A stretch of DNA of 64,000 nucleotides, from contig NZ_CP115913.1 in assembly GCF_027938815.1 (NCBI RefSeq), positions 5,180,001 through 5,244,000 on the forward strand. Reading direction: 5' to 3'. The notes beneath the pieces are model-generated. The model saw only the letters and a program-made list of their open reading frames with translations, was not told the origin of the DNA and searched no databases. The first letter of the stretch is position 1. The number at the start of each line of letters is the position of its first letter. Both the position numbers and the translations under genes were made by a program. Positions 34,897-44,555 of this stretch are shown piece after piece. This DNA is from Oceanirhabdus sp. W0125-5. GTDB lineage: Bacteria; Bacillota; Clostridia; Clostridiales; Clostridiaceae.

Positions 34897-35598
34897 TTAT
34901 AATGTTTTTTCATTACTCTTATTCTTAGAATTGAAAGGTGATCTTATATTTCCTTGAATTATTCTACTAATCTTAATAATAAATAAACCCATTAAAATAT
35001 AACATACACTCAAAACTAATACTCTTATTAATACACCTGAGTATCCTATTGAAGGTATATGTAAAAAAGGATACATATATCTACCTGTAAATTTACCATA
35101 AATCAATACTACATAAGCTGCATAACAGAACGGATATATCAACCATTTAATTACATTACTTAACTTTTGCTTCTCTTCTCTATCTTTTATAAATTCACAG
35201 AAAAACCAATCCAAAATAAATACTATGGGTGTAACATAATGAGTAATAACTGCTAATACTCTATGAATACCTGTTGGTGCCCATAATTGTTGCAATATCA
35301 ACGCATATATGATAAATGTAAATGATATATATAATGTTATTCCACTCTTATAAACAGTATTAACAACTTTACTTTCACCTTTTCTTAAGTTTCCTATAAC
35401 TGCTAACGTCAACCAAGCTAAAACCAATATATTAGTTTGAATAGTATAATGACTTAATGAATCTAAAAGCCCCATAATAGCACCCTCTCCCTGAGAATAC
35501 CACTTCATTATTTTCAGTGTAATGCTTCCAATTACACTGAACCATCCAATTAATAGAAACAAGCTTCTAAATATAACGATGCTCTTTTCTTTTTTCAT
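34897..35598 (-). CDS. Pr6Pr-family membrane protein
   Basis: 233 residues, about six membrane helices. The blocks SHYTIQTNILVLAWL, ALILQQLWAPTGIHRVLAVITHYVTPIVFILDWF and the later LIYPFCYAAYVVLIYGKFTGRYMYPFL are characteristic of the Pr6Pr (FAR-17a/AIG1-like) family. Function in bacteria is not known; eukaryotic relatives of the wider fold are lipid hydrolases. SD GGGTGG lies before the ATG. Divergent from nothing; the AraC gene upstream is on the same strand, 77 bases away. Confidence 0.8.
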   Translation of the reverse strand: MKKEKSIVIFRSLFLLIGWFSVIGSITLKIMKWYSQGEGAIMGLLDSLSHYTIQTNILVLAWLTLAVIGNLRKGESKVVNTVYKSGITLYISFTFIIYALILQQLWAPTGIHRVLAVITHYVTPIVFILDWFFCEFIKDREEKQKLSNVIKWLIYPFCYAAYVVLIYGKFTGRYMYPFLHIPSIGYSGVLIRVLVLSVCYILMGLFIIKISRIIQGNIRSPFNSKNKSNEKTL

Positions 35599-35675
35599 AT
35601 AATCACCACCCTTGATTATATGATATCAGTTGAGATAATTAGATACTTTAAAAATCTATGCATTCTTTTATAAAA

Positions 35676-36401
35676 TTATTGCTTCCTTAAGGCAAATTCA
35701 GAAGGAGTTTTTTGTTCCACCTTTTTAAATGTACTTGTAAAGTATTGAACATCATTAAATCCTACTTTCTCCGCTATACTTGTTATTGAGTATTTTCCCA
35801 TCTTTAATAGATGTTTTGCCTCTTCAATTCTAGTCATTTGTATATATGCTGTTATTGTTATATTCATCTCTTTTTTAAATTGTCTCGAAAGATGCGATGA
35901 GTTCAAATGAAAAATATCTGCTAATATTTTAGTACTTATACTTTCATTAAAATGTACTTTTATATACTTACAAATCTCTTTAATAGTTTTATTGCAATTC
36001 CTAACTTCATTTTCAAATACTGCTGTAGAATATGTCTCAACAATTAAATATATTTTTTTCTTTATAATCTCTCTATCTTGAATTGACTGAATTTCTTCCA
36101 TAAATTGCTCACTAATTAAAAGCACCTCAACAGGATCTAGTCCTCCATCTATAGCTGCTCTTCTAAGGCTTGTATTAAATATATTGCCATATTGTTTCCA
36201 ATCTTTAATTGTATTTCTCTTTTCTTTTATTTCATACGATAATAACTTATGAGTATAATCCAATGATTTTTTTGTATTCCCCTGTTTCACAGAGTGCGAT
36301 AACTTTCTCTCTAGCTCAATTATTTGATTAATTATATCACTATATTGTGTTAGAATTTCTTTCTTCTCTTCATTACTTACCTTGTTATTGAAACTATTCA
36401 T
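35676..36401 (-). CDS. AraC-family transcriptional regulator
   Basis: 241 residues. The C-terminal 100 residues are the DNA-binding domain: ISTKILADIFHLNSSHLSRQFK and ITSIAEKVGFNDVQYFTSTFKKVEQKTPSEF. The N-terminal 140 residues are helical with no cupin pattern; the region SLDYTHKLLSYEIKEKRNTIKDWKQYGNIFNTSLRRAAIDGG resembles the input half of clostridial stress or antibiotic regulators but has no named ligand. Divergent from the DUF2785 gene, sharing the 36402-36724 region. Confidence 0.88.
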   Translation of the reverse strand: MNSFNNKVSNEEKKEILTQYSDIINQIIELERKLSHSVKQGNTKKSLDYTHKLLSYEIKEKRNTIKDWKQYGNIFNTSLRRAAIDGGLDPVEVLLISEQFMEEIQSIQDREIIKKKIYLIVETYSTAVFENEVRNCNKTIKEICKYIKVHFNESISTKILADIFHLNSSHLSRQFKKEMNITITAYIQMTRIEEAKHLLKMGKYSITSIAEKVGFNDVQYFTSTFKKVEQKTPSEFALRKQ

Positions 36402-36548
36402 AAGATTAAATCCTCACTTATTTCATTGGTTAATATATTTATATTCTACCTCCAAATTTAAAATATTTCATCTAAATATTAGAACTATAAACTTACAATG
36501 TTTAAATTATATTTCTTTACTTCTATAAATTTACTTAATATAATTATA

Positions 36549-36576
36549 TTGTAAACTTCTACATACTTATTATGAT
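36549..36576 (+). promoter_or_regulatory. Promoter of the DUF2785 leader
   Basis: TTGTAA (36549-36554), 16 bases, TATGAT (36571-36576), putting the start near 36583. The remainder of 36402-36548 is AT-rich intergenic DNA in which nothing else was recognised. Confidence 0.5.
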
Positions 36577-36604
36577 AACTAACTATATGAGAGGAGATAT
36601 TGTT

Positions 36605-36628
36605 ATGTTTTTTAATATGAAGCTATAG
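36605..36628 (+). CDS. Possible 7-residue leader peptide
   Basis: ATG at 36605 reads MFFNMKL then TAG. GAGAGGAG ends eight bases upstream, a strong SD. It sits 97 bases before the DUF2785 gene on the likely same transcript. It may be translated as a leader or may be chance. Confidence 0.35.
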   Translation: MFFNMKL

Positions 36629-36724
36629 CTATCCACTTTGCTTAATATCATTATTAAAATTAATTTAAGTATTTACATGTTTTTATTTAATAAAGATATG
36701 TAAGTAAAGAAAGGGAGTTATAAC

Positions 36725-37570
36725 ATGTATAATGAAAGAGAACAATTAAGAATAGATTTAAAAAGAATTAAAGCTAATGATTACAACCTTAGTAAAGGAG
36801 AAAAGGCATCAGACTATCTTGATTTAATGCTTAAATTCAATGGTGATACTGATTCTGAATTAAGAGACAGTCTTATATTAAATACTTTTGTATATTGGAT
36901 TGAGGACAAAGGATACTTTAGTAGTCAAGAACTCATTGATTTATTAAATAGAATAATAAGTAAAGATTATATTTTTTATAATATTGGAAATGAGAATGAT
37001 GATTCAGTATTTAAAAGAAGTTTTTCCATACTATTAGTAAATCCTATCTTATGCGTTCATATGAATAGTCAGTTCTTAGATAGGGATATGATATTAAAAA
37101 TAAAAGACGCTTTAATAAGATATTTAAACGAAGAAAAAGATCTTCGTGGGTATGTTCAAGAAAAAGGTTGGGCTCATACTTTGGCACATGCTGCAGATGG
37201 AATAGATATATTATTAAACTGTGAAGGCATAAATGAAGAAGTTTGTAAAGAAGTATTACTAACCATAGAAAACAAGTATCTTGAAGGGAAATACTTTTTA
37301 TGTGCTGAAGAAGATGAACGCTTAATAAACATAATTTATTTTAATATCATTGAAGATAAATTATTAAGTGACGATTATATTTGCAATTGGATTAAAGGAT
37401 TTACCAAAGTTCTTGAAATCAAAGATAAAACTACTAAGTTCAAAGCTAGAACAAATGTAAAAAATCTTTTACGAAGTCTCTATTTTAGAATGTTACATCT
37501 TAAAAATAATGAACAAATTTCTAAAACAATACTTGATGTAGAAAAAAATTTAAACTTATATCTTGAATAA
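36725..37570 (+). CDS. DUF2785 family protein
   Basis: 281 residues, helical, no signal or membrane segment. The signature KGWAHTLAHAADGIDIL near residue 150 and YFRMLHLKNN at the end mark DUF2785, an alpha-helical family of unknown function. SD AAGGGAG precedes the ATG. Divergent from an AraC regulator, which may control it. The leader has a promoter and a short SD-led reading frame. Confidence 0.82.
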   Translation: MYNEREQLRIDLKRIKANDYNLSKGEKASDYLDLMLKFNGDTDSELRDSLILNTFVYWIEDKGYFSSQELIDLLNRIISKDYIFYNIGNENDDSVFKRSFSILLVNPILCVHMNSQFLDRDMILKIKDALIRYLNEEKDLRGYVQEKGWAHTLAHAADGIDILLNCEGINEEVCKEVLLTIENKYLEGKYFLCAEEDERLINIIYFNIIEDKLLSDDYICNWIKGFTKVLEIKDKTTKFKARTNVKNLLRSLYFRMLHLKNNEQISKTILDVEKNLNLYLE

Positions 37571-37579
37571 AATTATTTA

Positions 37580-37608
37580 AAGGAGCTTGTCGTTAAGGCA
37601 AGCTCCTT
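37580..37608. terminator. Shared hairpin between converging genes
   Basis: AAGGAGCTTG and CAAGCTCCTT pair around nine bases. Neither side has a long T-run; it overlaps the stop at 37607. Confidence 0.55.
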
Positions 37609-37939
37609 AGATTAATACAGGACTTTTAGTTTCATTATACTTTTCAAACCATTCAACAAGCTCATTTAAAAGCTTAATATTTTTTTTCTGCATTTCTATT
37701 ACAGGCGTACCTTTAATTACATCATCATGATCATCAACAATTACTTCAATAACAATCTTATTATTATTTTCACCAACAACAATCATACCTGTCTTATTAT
37801 TTTTTTTACAATTAAAATGCATTATTTGAGTTACTGGATTAGTCTCTAATCCGCTGATTTCACTCATATCTATAAAATCAGCCATGTTCTCTCTTAACAT
37901 TTCTAGTATCTCAACAAATGTGCTTCTTTCATATCTCAC
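37607..37939 (-). CDS. Unknown small cytosolic protein
   Basis: 110 residues. No signal or membrane segment. The middle alternates short strands (TQIMHFNCKKNNKTGMIVVGENNNKIVIEVIVDD) and the C-terminus is a charged helix. The length and pattern suggest a small alpha/beta domain, but no family is recognised. SD GGAGG lies before the ATG. Single gene, convergent with DUF2785. Confidence 0.6.
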   Translation of the reverse strand: MRYERSTFVEILEMLRENMADFIDMSEISGLETNPVTQIMHFNCKKNNKTGMIVVGENNNKIVIEVIVDDHDDVIKGTPVIEMQKKNIKLLNELVEWFEKYNETKSPVLI

Positions 37940-38045
37940 TTACAATCAACCTCCAAATAATCCTTGTATGTAAGATGTCCTTTTATTTAAATTTATATGC
38001 ATAAAATAATATCTATTATTTTATATAAAATTACAAAATAAAAAA

Positions 38046-38068
38046 GATACTCTTCAAAAGAGTATCTC
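38046..38068 (-). terminator. Terminator of the hybrid kinase operon
   Basis: AGATACTCTT and AAGAGTATCT pair, followed on the reverse strand by TTTTTTATTTTG, 22 bases after the stop. Confidence 0.85.
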
Positions 38069-38089
38069 TGTCTGTAGAAAAAGCCCAAT

Positions 38090-39073
38090 TTAAAGCTCAA
38101 TATATTTATATTGATTCTTCCCATTCTCTTTAGCCTCATAAAGCATCTCATCTGCCTGCTTTATAATTACTTCCATATTGGTATTATTCTTTGGGAAAAC
38201 AGATGCAATACCCATACTTACAGTTACATGGCCATATCCATTATTTTTCTCATGTTTTATATTTAATTCTTTAAGTTTATTATTTATTCTATCCGCTATA
38301 ACAATGGCCCCATTAAGCGGAGTATTAGGAAGTACAACCAAAAATTCCTCTCCACCGTATCGTCCAACAAAATCCTCTGATCTACCTAGAGCACCCTTAA
38401 TACTTTGTGCTACCTTTCTAAGCACCTCATCACCTTTAACATGACCATACATATCATTGTAGTTCTTAAAATTATCTAAATCCAAGATTATCAATGATAA
38501 TGGCAATTCATATCTAGCACAGTTTCTCCTATGCATTTCAAGCATACGATCTATTCCTCTACGGTTATAGATTCCTGTTAGAAAATCTTCCAAACTAATA
38601 TCTTCTAATTTACACTTCTCTTCTTTCAAGTTCGTGAGTTCAATTATCTTATTCTCTAATTCTTGAGCAATATCTTCAATTAATCTTCTTTGTAGATATA
38701 GTTCCTTAAAAATATTTACCTTACTTCTTAAAATTAATGGATCTATAGGCTTAAATAAATAATCAACAGCTCCTACTTCATATCCCTTGAATATAGATTT
38801 TTTCTCTTTACTTATTGCAGTGACAAAAATAATGGGTATCTTCTTAGTCTTTTCAATCTTTCTAAGTAGTTCAGCAGTCTGAAACCCATCAAGACCTGGC
38901 ATCTGAACATCCATTAAGATTACCGCAAAAGAATGGTTAGAACATAATTCTAATGCTTCTTCTCCTGACATAGCATTGATAAGATTTAAATCCTCATCAG
39001 TAAGAACACTTTCCATAACTAAATGGTTTTCTTTTAAATCATCTACAATTAAGATATCTACTTTTTCTCTCAT
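38090..39073 (-). CDS. Response regulator with GGDEF diguanylate cyclase output
   Basis: 327 residues from the ATG at 39073, preferred because AGGAG is eight bases upstream; the ATG two codons earlier is too close. Receiver about 1-120 with IVDDLKENH and the acceptor Asp in VILMDVQMPGLDGF; a short coiled linker; cyclase about 165-327 with active motif YGGEEFLVVLP and the substrate-side DLDNFKNYND. Phosphorylation by the large kinase upstream should switch on c-di-GMP synthesis. Third gene of the operon. Confidence 0.93.
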   Translation of the reverse strand: MREKVDILIVDDLKENHLVMESVLTDEDLNLINAMSGEEALELCSNHSFAVILMDVQMPGLDGFQTAELLRKIEKTKKIPIIFVTAISKEKKSIFKGYEVGAVDYLFKPIDPLILRSKVNIFKELYLQRRLIEDIAQELENKIIELTNLKEEKCKLEDISLEDFLTGIYNRRGIDRMLEMHRRNCARYELPLSLIILDLDNFKNYNDMYGHVKGDEVLRKVAQSIKGALGRSEDFVGRYGGEEFLVVLPNTPLNGAIVIADRINNKLKELNIKHEKNNGYGHVTVSMGIASVFPKNNTNMEVIIKQADEMLYEAKENGKNQYKYIEL

Positions 39074-39114
39074 ATCCATAACTCCTGTACATTTTTTATA
39101 TACCTATAACATCC

Positions 39115-39969
39115 CTATTTATTAAATCCCTGAAATTTCTTTCTATATACTCTATTCATTTCATCATACACTTCAAAAGTATCCATAGTCTTTGAAAACT
39201 TTAATGACTCCTTTGACCCAAGACAAAGTATACCACCTTTAAGCAAACTTTTATCAAATAAATTCAATACTTTATTTTGAAGTTCTTTATTAAAATATAT
39301 CAAAACATTTTTACAGATAATTACGTTCATTACACCAAAAACTTGATCAACAACTAAATTGTGTTCATTAAACATAATATGCTTCTTTAATGATTGATTA
39401 AGTATAGCTGAGTCATATTTAGCTATATAATAATCAGAGAAGTCCTTCTTCCCTCCAGATTCAATATAATTCCTTGTGTAATCTTTAATTGATTCCATAG
39501 AAAAGATACCTTCTTTTGCTTTCTTTAAAACCTTTTCATTAAAATCAGTGGCATAAATTTGACATCTTTCTAAGAGCCCTTCTTCCTTTAATAATATTGC
39601 CATTGAATAAACCTCTTCTCCAGTAGAACAACCTGCATGCCAAATTTTTATCCGTGGATATGACTTTAAATAAGGAACTACTTCTTTTCTAAAATATAAG
39701 AAAAACTCTGGATTTCTAAACATCTCAGTAACATTTATAGAGAACTCTGAAAGTATTTCTAAGAAGAACTTATTATCATATATAACTCTATGCTGCATCT
39801 CAGAAATACTTGAGAAATTCTCTCTAACTTTTTTACTTAAAAGTCTTCGTTTTATATGAGCCCTTGAGTACTCTCTAAAATCATAACCATATTTTTGATA
39901 GATTCCTTCTAGAAATAACTGAATCTCTATATCCTCATTATCTAATATTACATCATTTTTACTTATCAC
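39115..39969 (-). CDS. CheR-type protein-glutamate methyltransferase
   Basis: 284 residues from the GTG at 39969, which overlaps the kinase stop as GTGA and has an SD (AAGGTG). A small N-terminal helical domain (YGYDFREYSRAHIKRRL), then a SAM-binding domain: FRNPEFF, the motif IWHAGCSTGEEVYSMAI, and NVIICKNVLIYFN. CheR enzymes methylate receptor glutamates in chemotaxis; here no receptor or CheB is adjacent, so the target may be the kinase's own coiled coils, which are rich in Glu-Gln pairs. Confidence 0.92.
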   Translation of the reverse strand: MISKNDVILDNEDIEIQLFLEGIYQKYGYDFREYSRAHIKRRLLSKKVRENFSSISEMQHRVIYDNKFFLEILSEFSINVTEMFRNPEFFLYFRKEVVPYLKSYPRIKIWHAGCSTGEEVYSMAILLKEEGLLERCQIYATDFNEKVLKKAKEGIFSMESIKDYTRNYIESGGKKDFSDYYIAKYDSAILNQSLKKHIMFNEHNLVVDQVFGVMNVIICKNVLIYFNKELQNKVLNLFDKSLLKGGILCLGSKESLKFSKTMDTFEVYDEMNRVYRKKFQGFNK

Positions 39970-42900
39970 GATAACCACACCTTCAAGGTAGATAATAATT
40001 TTTCAACATCAATTGGCTTAGTTAGATAATCATTTGCCCCAGCTGTAATACATTTCTTTCTATCCCCTTTCATTGCTTTAGCCGTTAATGCAATTATAGG
40101 AATTTCTTTTCTTTCATCTATATTTCTTATTTCTTTAATGGCTTCATACCCATCCTTATTAGGCATCATAATATCCATTAGTATTAAATCAATTGTCTCA
40201 TTATCTTTTAATATCTCAATACATTCATTTCCATCCATTGCTGTTAGAATCTCTATTCCATGCTGTTCTAATAAATGAAGCAGCGCAAAGACATTTCTTT
40301 CATCATCATCTACCAAAAGAATTTTTTTACCTACTAGTAAATCATCTACATTCTCCTGCTTTTGTTGAATATACTTTTCAGTAAAGCTATGCTGTTTATC
40401 ATCTTCTTCCATACCATGAAGGAATAATGAAACCTCATCAACTAATCTATCCTTTGACTTAGAACTCTTAAGTATGATACTTTCCACATGTGGATTTACA
40501 TCACTTAGTTTTTCATTTCCAACATTCTCATCAGTATAAATGATAACCGGGATTTTCTCTTCCTTATTCTCACCAACAGCCTTAATGAATTCAACACCAC
40601 TCATATCTTCCAGTTCAATATCAAGTACTATACACTCATATTCATCTTCCTTGATCTTTTCTATTCCCTCTTTACCTGTAAGTACTTTAGACACTTCTAC
40701 ATTCCCTAGATTCACAAAGTGATCAAATTCTTCTCCTCCACAATATCCTACAACTAAAAGCTTTTTAAATCCATTTTTCGTAAGTGATTGAATTTTTCCT
40801 AAAGTTTCATAGATTGATTTTATATCTACTGGTTTTTTTAAGAACCCAATAACACTTTGAGGCATCATGATATTTTCATCCTCTTTACCTGAAATAATAT
40901 GAATTGGAATATCTTTTGTTTCCTCCATCTTTTCAAGGTTTTCAGCTACTAATATACCATCCATATCTGGTAATCCAATATCTAAAATTATTGCATCTGG
41001 TTTAAGCTTCTGAGCACGATTAAGTCCTTCTTCCCCACTATGTGCCATGTGAACTTTATATCCCTTTTCCTCTGATAGAGATTTTAAAACACTAGCAAAA
41101 TTAATATCATCTTCAATTATTAACAAGGTACTGCTTTTATCATTAGATTTTTCAATCTCTATTTCTTTAATTTCAACAAATTCTTCTCTCTGATTGCTTC
41201 TTACTTGTTTTATTTTGCTTTTTTCTTCCTTGACAGAACTCTCTTTAGGCAGTGAACAAGATAAATTTATTGGCATTAAAACAACAAAAGCACTTCCCTT
41301 ACCTAGTTCACTTTCCAGTAATATTTCTCCACCTAATAAGTTAATAAGCTCTCTGGAAATTGTTAATCCAAGTCCAGTACCACCATACTTACGACTAGTA
41401 GTACCATCAGTCTGCCTGAAAGCTTCAAAAACATGATCTAGTTTATCCTCAGGGATTCCAATTCCAGTATCCTTTACCTCTATAGCTAGATATTCATCTG
41501 GATATTCAACTCTTTGTCTTTCCCCATTAGTCAATTTACGTATTGAGACATTTACCTCTCCTTCTTCAGTAAATTTAATTGCATTAGATACTAAATTTTT
41601 CATTACTTGCTTTACTCTAATTGAGTCAGTTGTAATTGTCTTAGGAACAACTGGACTTAAATCTGTTTCAAGTTTTATGTCTTTATTTTCTGCAAGAGGT
41701 TTGAATAAATTCTCAATATGCGTTAATATTTCTTCAAGATCAACTTCATCATGATGAATGTCTAAATACCCAGCTTCAACCTTTGATAAATCTAAAATAT
41801 CATTAATTATATTTAATAAATCATTTCCAGATGAATGAATTGTCTTTGCAAATTCTTGTTCTTTCTCACTCATTAACTGTGCTCTGTCTCTATCACTCAA
41901 CAGTTGTGATAAAACAAGTATACTATTAAGAGGCGTTCTTAATTCATGAGACATATTAGCAAGAAACTCAGATTTATACTGGTTAGCGATTTCAAGAGCA
42001 TCTGCCTTTTCCATAATAAGTGCTTGTGAATCAATAAGTTCATGATTCTTTTCATCTAAAGCCTTCTTCTGCAACTCTAATTCTTTTGTTCTTGCTTCAA
42101 GTTCTTCATTAGATACACGTAGTTCTTCCTGCTGAATTTGTAACTGTTCTTGTGATTCCTGTAAGCTTCTTGCCTGTTCTTCTAATTCCTCATTATTTTG
42201 TCTTAGCTCTTCTTGCTGTGTTTGAAGTTCTTCTGATTGATTTATGGTACGCTCTAATAGCTCCTTTACCTTCTTATTTATTTCTGCTGAACTTAAAGCC
42301 ATTGCAATAGCATCCGCCATTGCTTCCAATAGTCCTAAACTTTCATCATTTAATTTATGAACACTACCTATTTCAATAACACTCTTTACCTGTCCTTCAT
42401 GAACACATGGAAGTACAACAATATTTTTAGGCGTAGACTCACCTAATCCTGATTGTATAGCTATATAATCATCTGGAAGTTCAGATAAAACAAACATTTT
42501 CTTTTCTCTCGCACATTGCCCAATAATTCCTTCTGAAAGCTTGATCTCTTGTGGCATACCTTTTCTATTTTTATAAGCATAAGATGCAGTCATTCTGAAA
42601 ACATCTTGTCCATCATTTAAATAGAATGCTCCAATTTGAACCTTTAAATAATTGCATAAATACGAGATAACCAAATCACTTATTTCAAGTAAATCTTCAT
42701 TATTCCTCAACTTATTATTTAATTCATTTTGTGCTGTCTTTAACCAATTCTGATATTTAACCTCACTCATAATTCCTTTAAGCTTTATCATAAATTCATT
42801 AAAAGCAGTAGCCATTTTACCAATCTCATCTTTTTTACCTTCAGTCATACGGAAATCTAAGTCTACATCACCTTTAGCAATTTGATTAAAGGTATCTGTT

Positions 42901-43886
42901 AAAGAATTAATAGGTCTTAAGATAATTCTTAATAAAATATAAGAAATCAATAATGATAACAGAATTGAAATAAGTGCAAACAGTCCCATCCATCTCATCA
43001 TAGTATTGTTTTGCTCACCTACATTACGTAAATAAAGCAATTTATCATATTCAATAGAAGATACAATACTTTCAATTAGTGTTTCAACTGTTGGACCTCT
43101 CTCTCCCATCTTCTTTATTAATTTGTCCTGTTCTTCAAATATTCTCTTTAATCCTCTAATTCCATCTAAATATTCCTTTTCATTATTTGAGTAAATAAGA
43201 TAATCAGTACGATATTCGTATCTTTTTCCCTCTTTTTCTATTTGCTCCATATGAGAAAGTAAGATTTCATATAAGTTTTGAAATTCATCGTAATATTCTT
43301 GATTATGGAAAGTGTAATATTTAAATGCAATAAGTCTTGAATTAAGAATATACTCAAGTCCTTTTCCTGCTTGTTGTGCAATAACGGCTTCGTTATTATT
43401 AAATGCTGTTTCCTCTATATTTCTAAGTGAAGTCAATATTTCATTTCCTACTTTTGTCAAATTATCAGATGATTCTTTATCCTCTTTCTCTAAATCTACT
43501 ATTCTACCAAAATCTGCTTGATAATACTCCAATTCACTTTCAATTTGTTGAATATAATCAAGACGTGCTTCATCCGCACTTAAAGCTATATAATCCTCTA
43601 TAAGATTTTTCATATTTCTACAATTCTCATTAAATAAATTCACCTGATACTCATTACCAGAAACAAGAAATTTTTCATAATTAATCCTGCTCCCTAAAAG
43701 TTCTACCTGAATTTTATTAGCTATCCTTTGTTCATCAGTTATATTTTTAAGTGCAATAAACTGCTTTCTATTAGTATCTAATCCTTTTAAACCAAATGAA
43801 ATTGCTACAAGCATTAACAATATTACTGCCATGAACCCAAGAATCAACTTAGTTCTAAGCTTAGTATTCTTTACCCAACTAATCAA
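39966..43886 (-). CDS. Large hybrid histidine kinase: sensor-HAMP-GAF-coiled coil-HisKA-HATPase-REC-REC-REC
   Basis: About 1306 residues from a TTG at 43886 (GGGGTGG five bases upstream). Order: helix about 12-35, extracellular helical sensor (CHASE3-like) to about 300, helix about 303-325, HAMP to 380, GAF about 400-540, Glu/Gln-rich coiled coil to 640, H-box FLANMSHELRTPLNS near 655, ATPase with NAIKFT, DTGIGIP and GGTGLGLTI, then three receivers. Receiver 1 (IIEDD, LDIGLPDMDG) and receiver 3 (VDDDERN, MDIMMPNKDG, LTKPID) look active. Receiver 2 has LDIELEDMSG but lacks the N-terminal acidic pair. Operon with CheR and REC-GGDEF. Confidence 0.92.
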   Translation of the reverse strand: MISWVKNTKLRTKLILGFMAVILLMLVAISFGLKGLDTNRKQFIALKNITDEQRIANKIQVELLGSRINYEKFLVSGNEYQVNLFNENCRNMKNLIEDYIALSADEARLDYIQQIESELEYYQADFGRIVDLEKEDKESSDNLTKVGNEILTSLRNIEETAFNNNEAVIAQQAGKGLEYILNSRLIAFKYYTFHNQEYYDEFQNLYEILLSHMEQIEKEGKRYEYRTDYLIYSNNEKEYLDGIRGLKRIFEEQDKLIKKMGERGPTVETLIESIVSSIEYDKLLYLRNVGEQNNTMMRWMGLFALISILLSLLISYILLRIILRPINSLTDTFNQIAKGDVDLDFRMTEGKKDEIGKMATAFNEFMIKLKGIMSEVKYQNWLKTAQNELNNKLRNNEDLLEISDLVISYLCNYLKVQIGAFYLNDGQDVFRMTASYAYKNRKGMPQEIKLSEGIIGQCAREKKMFVLSELPDDYIAIQSGLGESTPKNIVVLPCVHEGQVKSVIEIGSVHKLNDESLGLLEAMADAIAMALSSAEINKKVKELLERTINQSEELQTQQEELRQNNEELEEQARSLQESQEQLQIQQEELRVSNEELEARTKELELQKKALDEKNHELIDSQALIMEKADALEIANQYKSEFLANMSHELRTPLNSILVLSQLLSDRDRAQLMSEKEQEFAKTIHSSGNDLLNIINDILDLSKVEAGYLDIHHDEVDLEEILTHIENLFKPLAENKDIKLETDLSPVVPKTITTDSIRVKQVMKNLVSNAIKFTEEGEVNVSIRKLTNGERQRVEYPDEYLAIEVKDTGIGIPEDKLDHVFEAFRQTDGTTSRKYGGTGLGLTISRELINLLGGEILLESELGKGSAFVVLMPINLSCSLPKESSVKEEKSKIKQVRSNQREEFVEIKEIEIEKSNDKSSTLLIIEDDINFASVLKSLSEEKGYKVHMAHSGEEGLNRAQKLKPDAIILDIGLPDMDGILVAENLEKMEETKDIPIHIISGKEDENIMMPQSVIGFLKKPVDIKSIYETLGKIQSLTKNGFKKLLVVGYCGGEEFDHFVNLGNVEVSKVLTGKEGIEKIKEDEYECIVLDIELEDMSGVEFIKAVGENKEEKIPVIIYTDENVGNEKLSDVNPHVESIILKSSKSKDRLVDEVSLFLHGMEEDDKQHSFTEKYIQQKQENVDDLLVGKKILLVDDDERNVFALLHLLEQHGIEILTAMDGNECIEILKDNETIDLILMDIMMPNKDGYEAIKEIRNIDERKEIPIIALTAKAMKGDRKKCITAGANDYLTKPIDVEKLLSTLKVWLS

Positions 43887-44192
43887 TAACACCACCCCTA
43901 ATCTATCATTATAATATTCCAATAAAACCAAATATTAAATTAATCTTTCTTAAAAAATTCTGTTATTTTTATTTTACACTGTATTCTAAATCAGTGCAAA
44001 CAAATACATATATCGAGTTAATATTACTTATATCTTCCCTGAATTTCGAGGCATTTCATTAATTATAAAGAATTATACTATAATTTATATTATTAAAGAA
44101 TCAATATTACATTTCTCACATTGTAACAGATGGTCTATTATTGTATATATTATACTATGCCTATGATTAATCCAATAAATTGGGAGGTTATT
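43887..44192. other. Intergenic region, nothing recognised
   Basis: About 300 bases of AT-rich DNA between the divergent kinase operon and the small-protein pair. It must hold both promoters, but I could not choose convincing -35/-10 pairs, and I saw no riboswitch or repeat. Confidence 0.4.
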
Positions 44193-44546
44193 ATGGATAA
44201 GAAAATAAAATACGATTTAGATATTAATGAAATATTAGTAATTCCTACAACTGATTCTGATTCTCTTCTTAGCTTAAATACTAATTTATATAATATAGAA
44301 TCTAGCAACACAAAAGTAGCATTGATTTCAGCTACAGAATTCCCTATCGATAATGCTACTAAAGATGTTTCTACAGATGTACAGAAAAGATACTACATTC
44401 AGAAAACCTCACCTGAGAGTGAAATTGTTACTGTAGTCTCTACTGGAACAATCACATTATCTACTACTAAAAGAATAGGACTAGGTGAGGAAATTAAAGA
44501 ATTGGTTAGAATTTCACTCAACTCAAATGCAGAAAGTGATAATTAG
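44193..44546 (+). CDS. Unknown small protein, first of a pair
   Basis: 117 residues from the ATG at 44193 (GGGAGG five bases upstream). No signal peptide or membrane segment. Ser/Thr/Asn-rich with alternating strands (EILVIPTTDSDSLLSLNTNLY, VVSTGTITLSTTKRIGLGEEI), so a beta-rich fold is likely. I do not recognise a family. The partner gene starts nine bases after its stop. Confidence 0.65.
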   Translation: MDKKIKYDLDINEILVIPTTDSDSLLSLNTNLYNIESSNTKVALISATEFPIDNATKDVSTDVQKRYYIQKTSPESEIVTVVSTGTITLSTTKRIGLGEEIKELVRISLNSNAESDN

Positions 44547-44555
44547 GTTTATACT

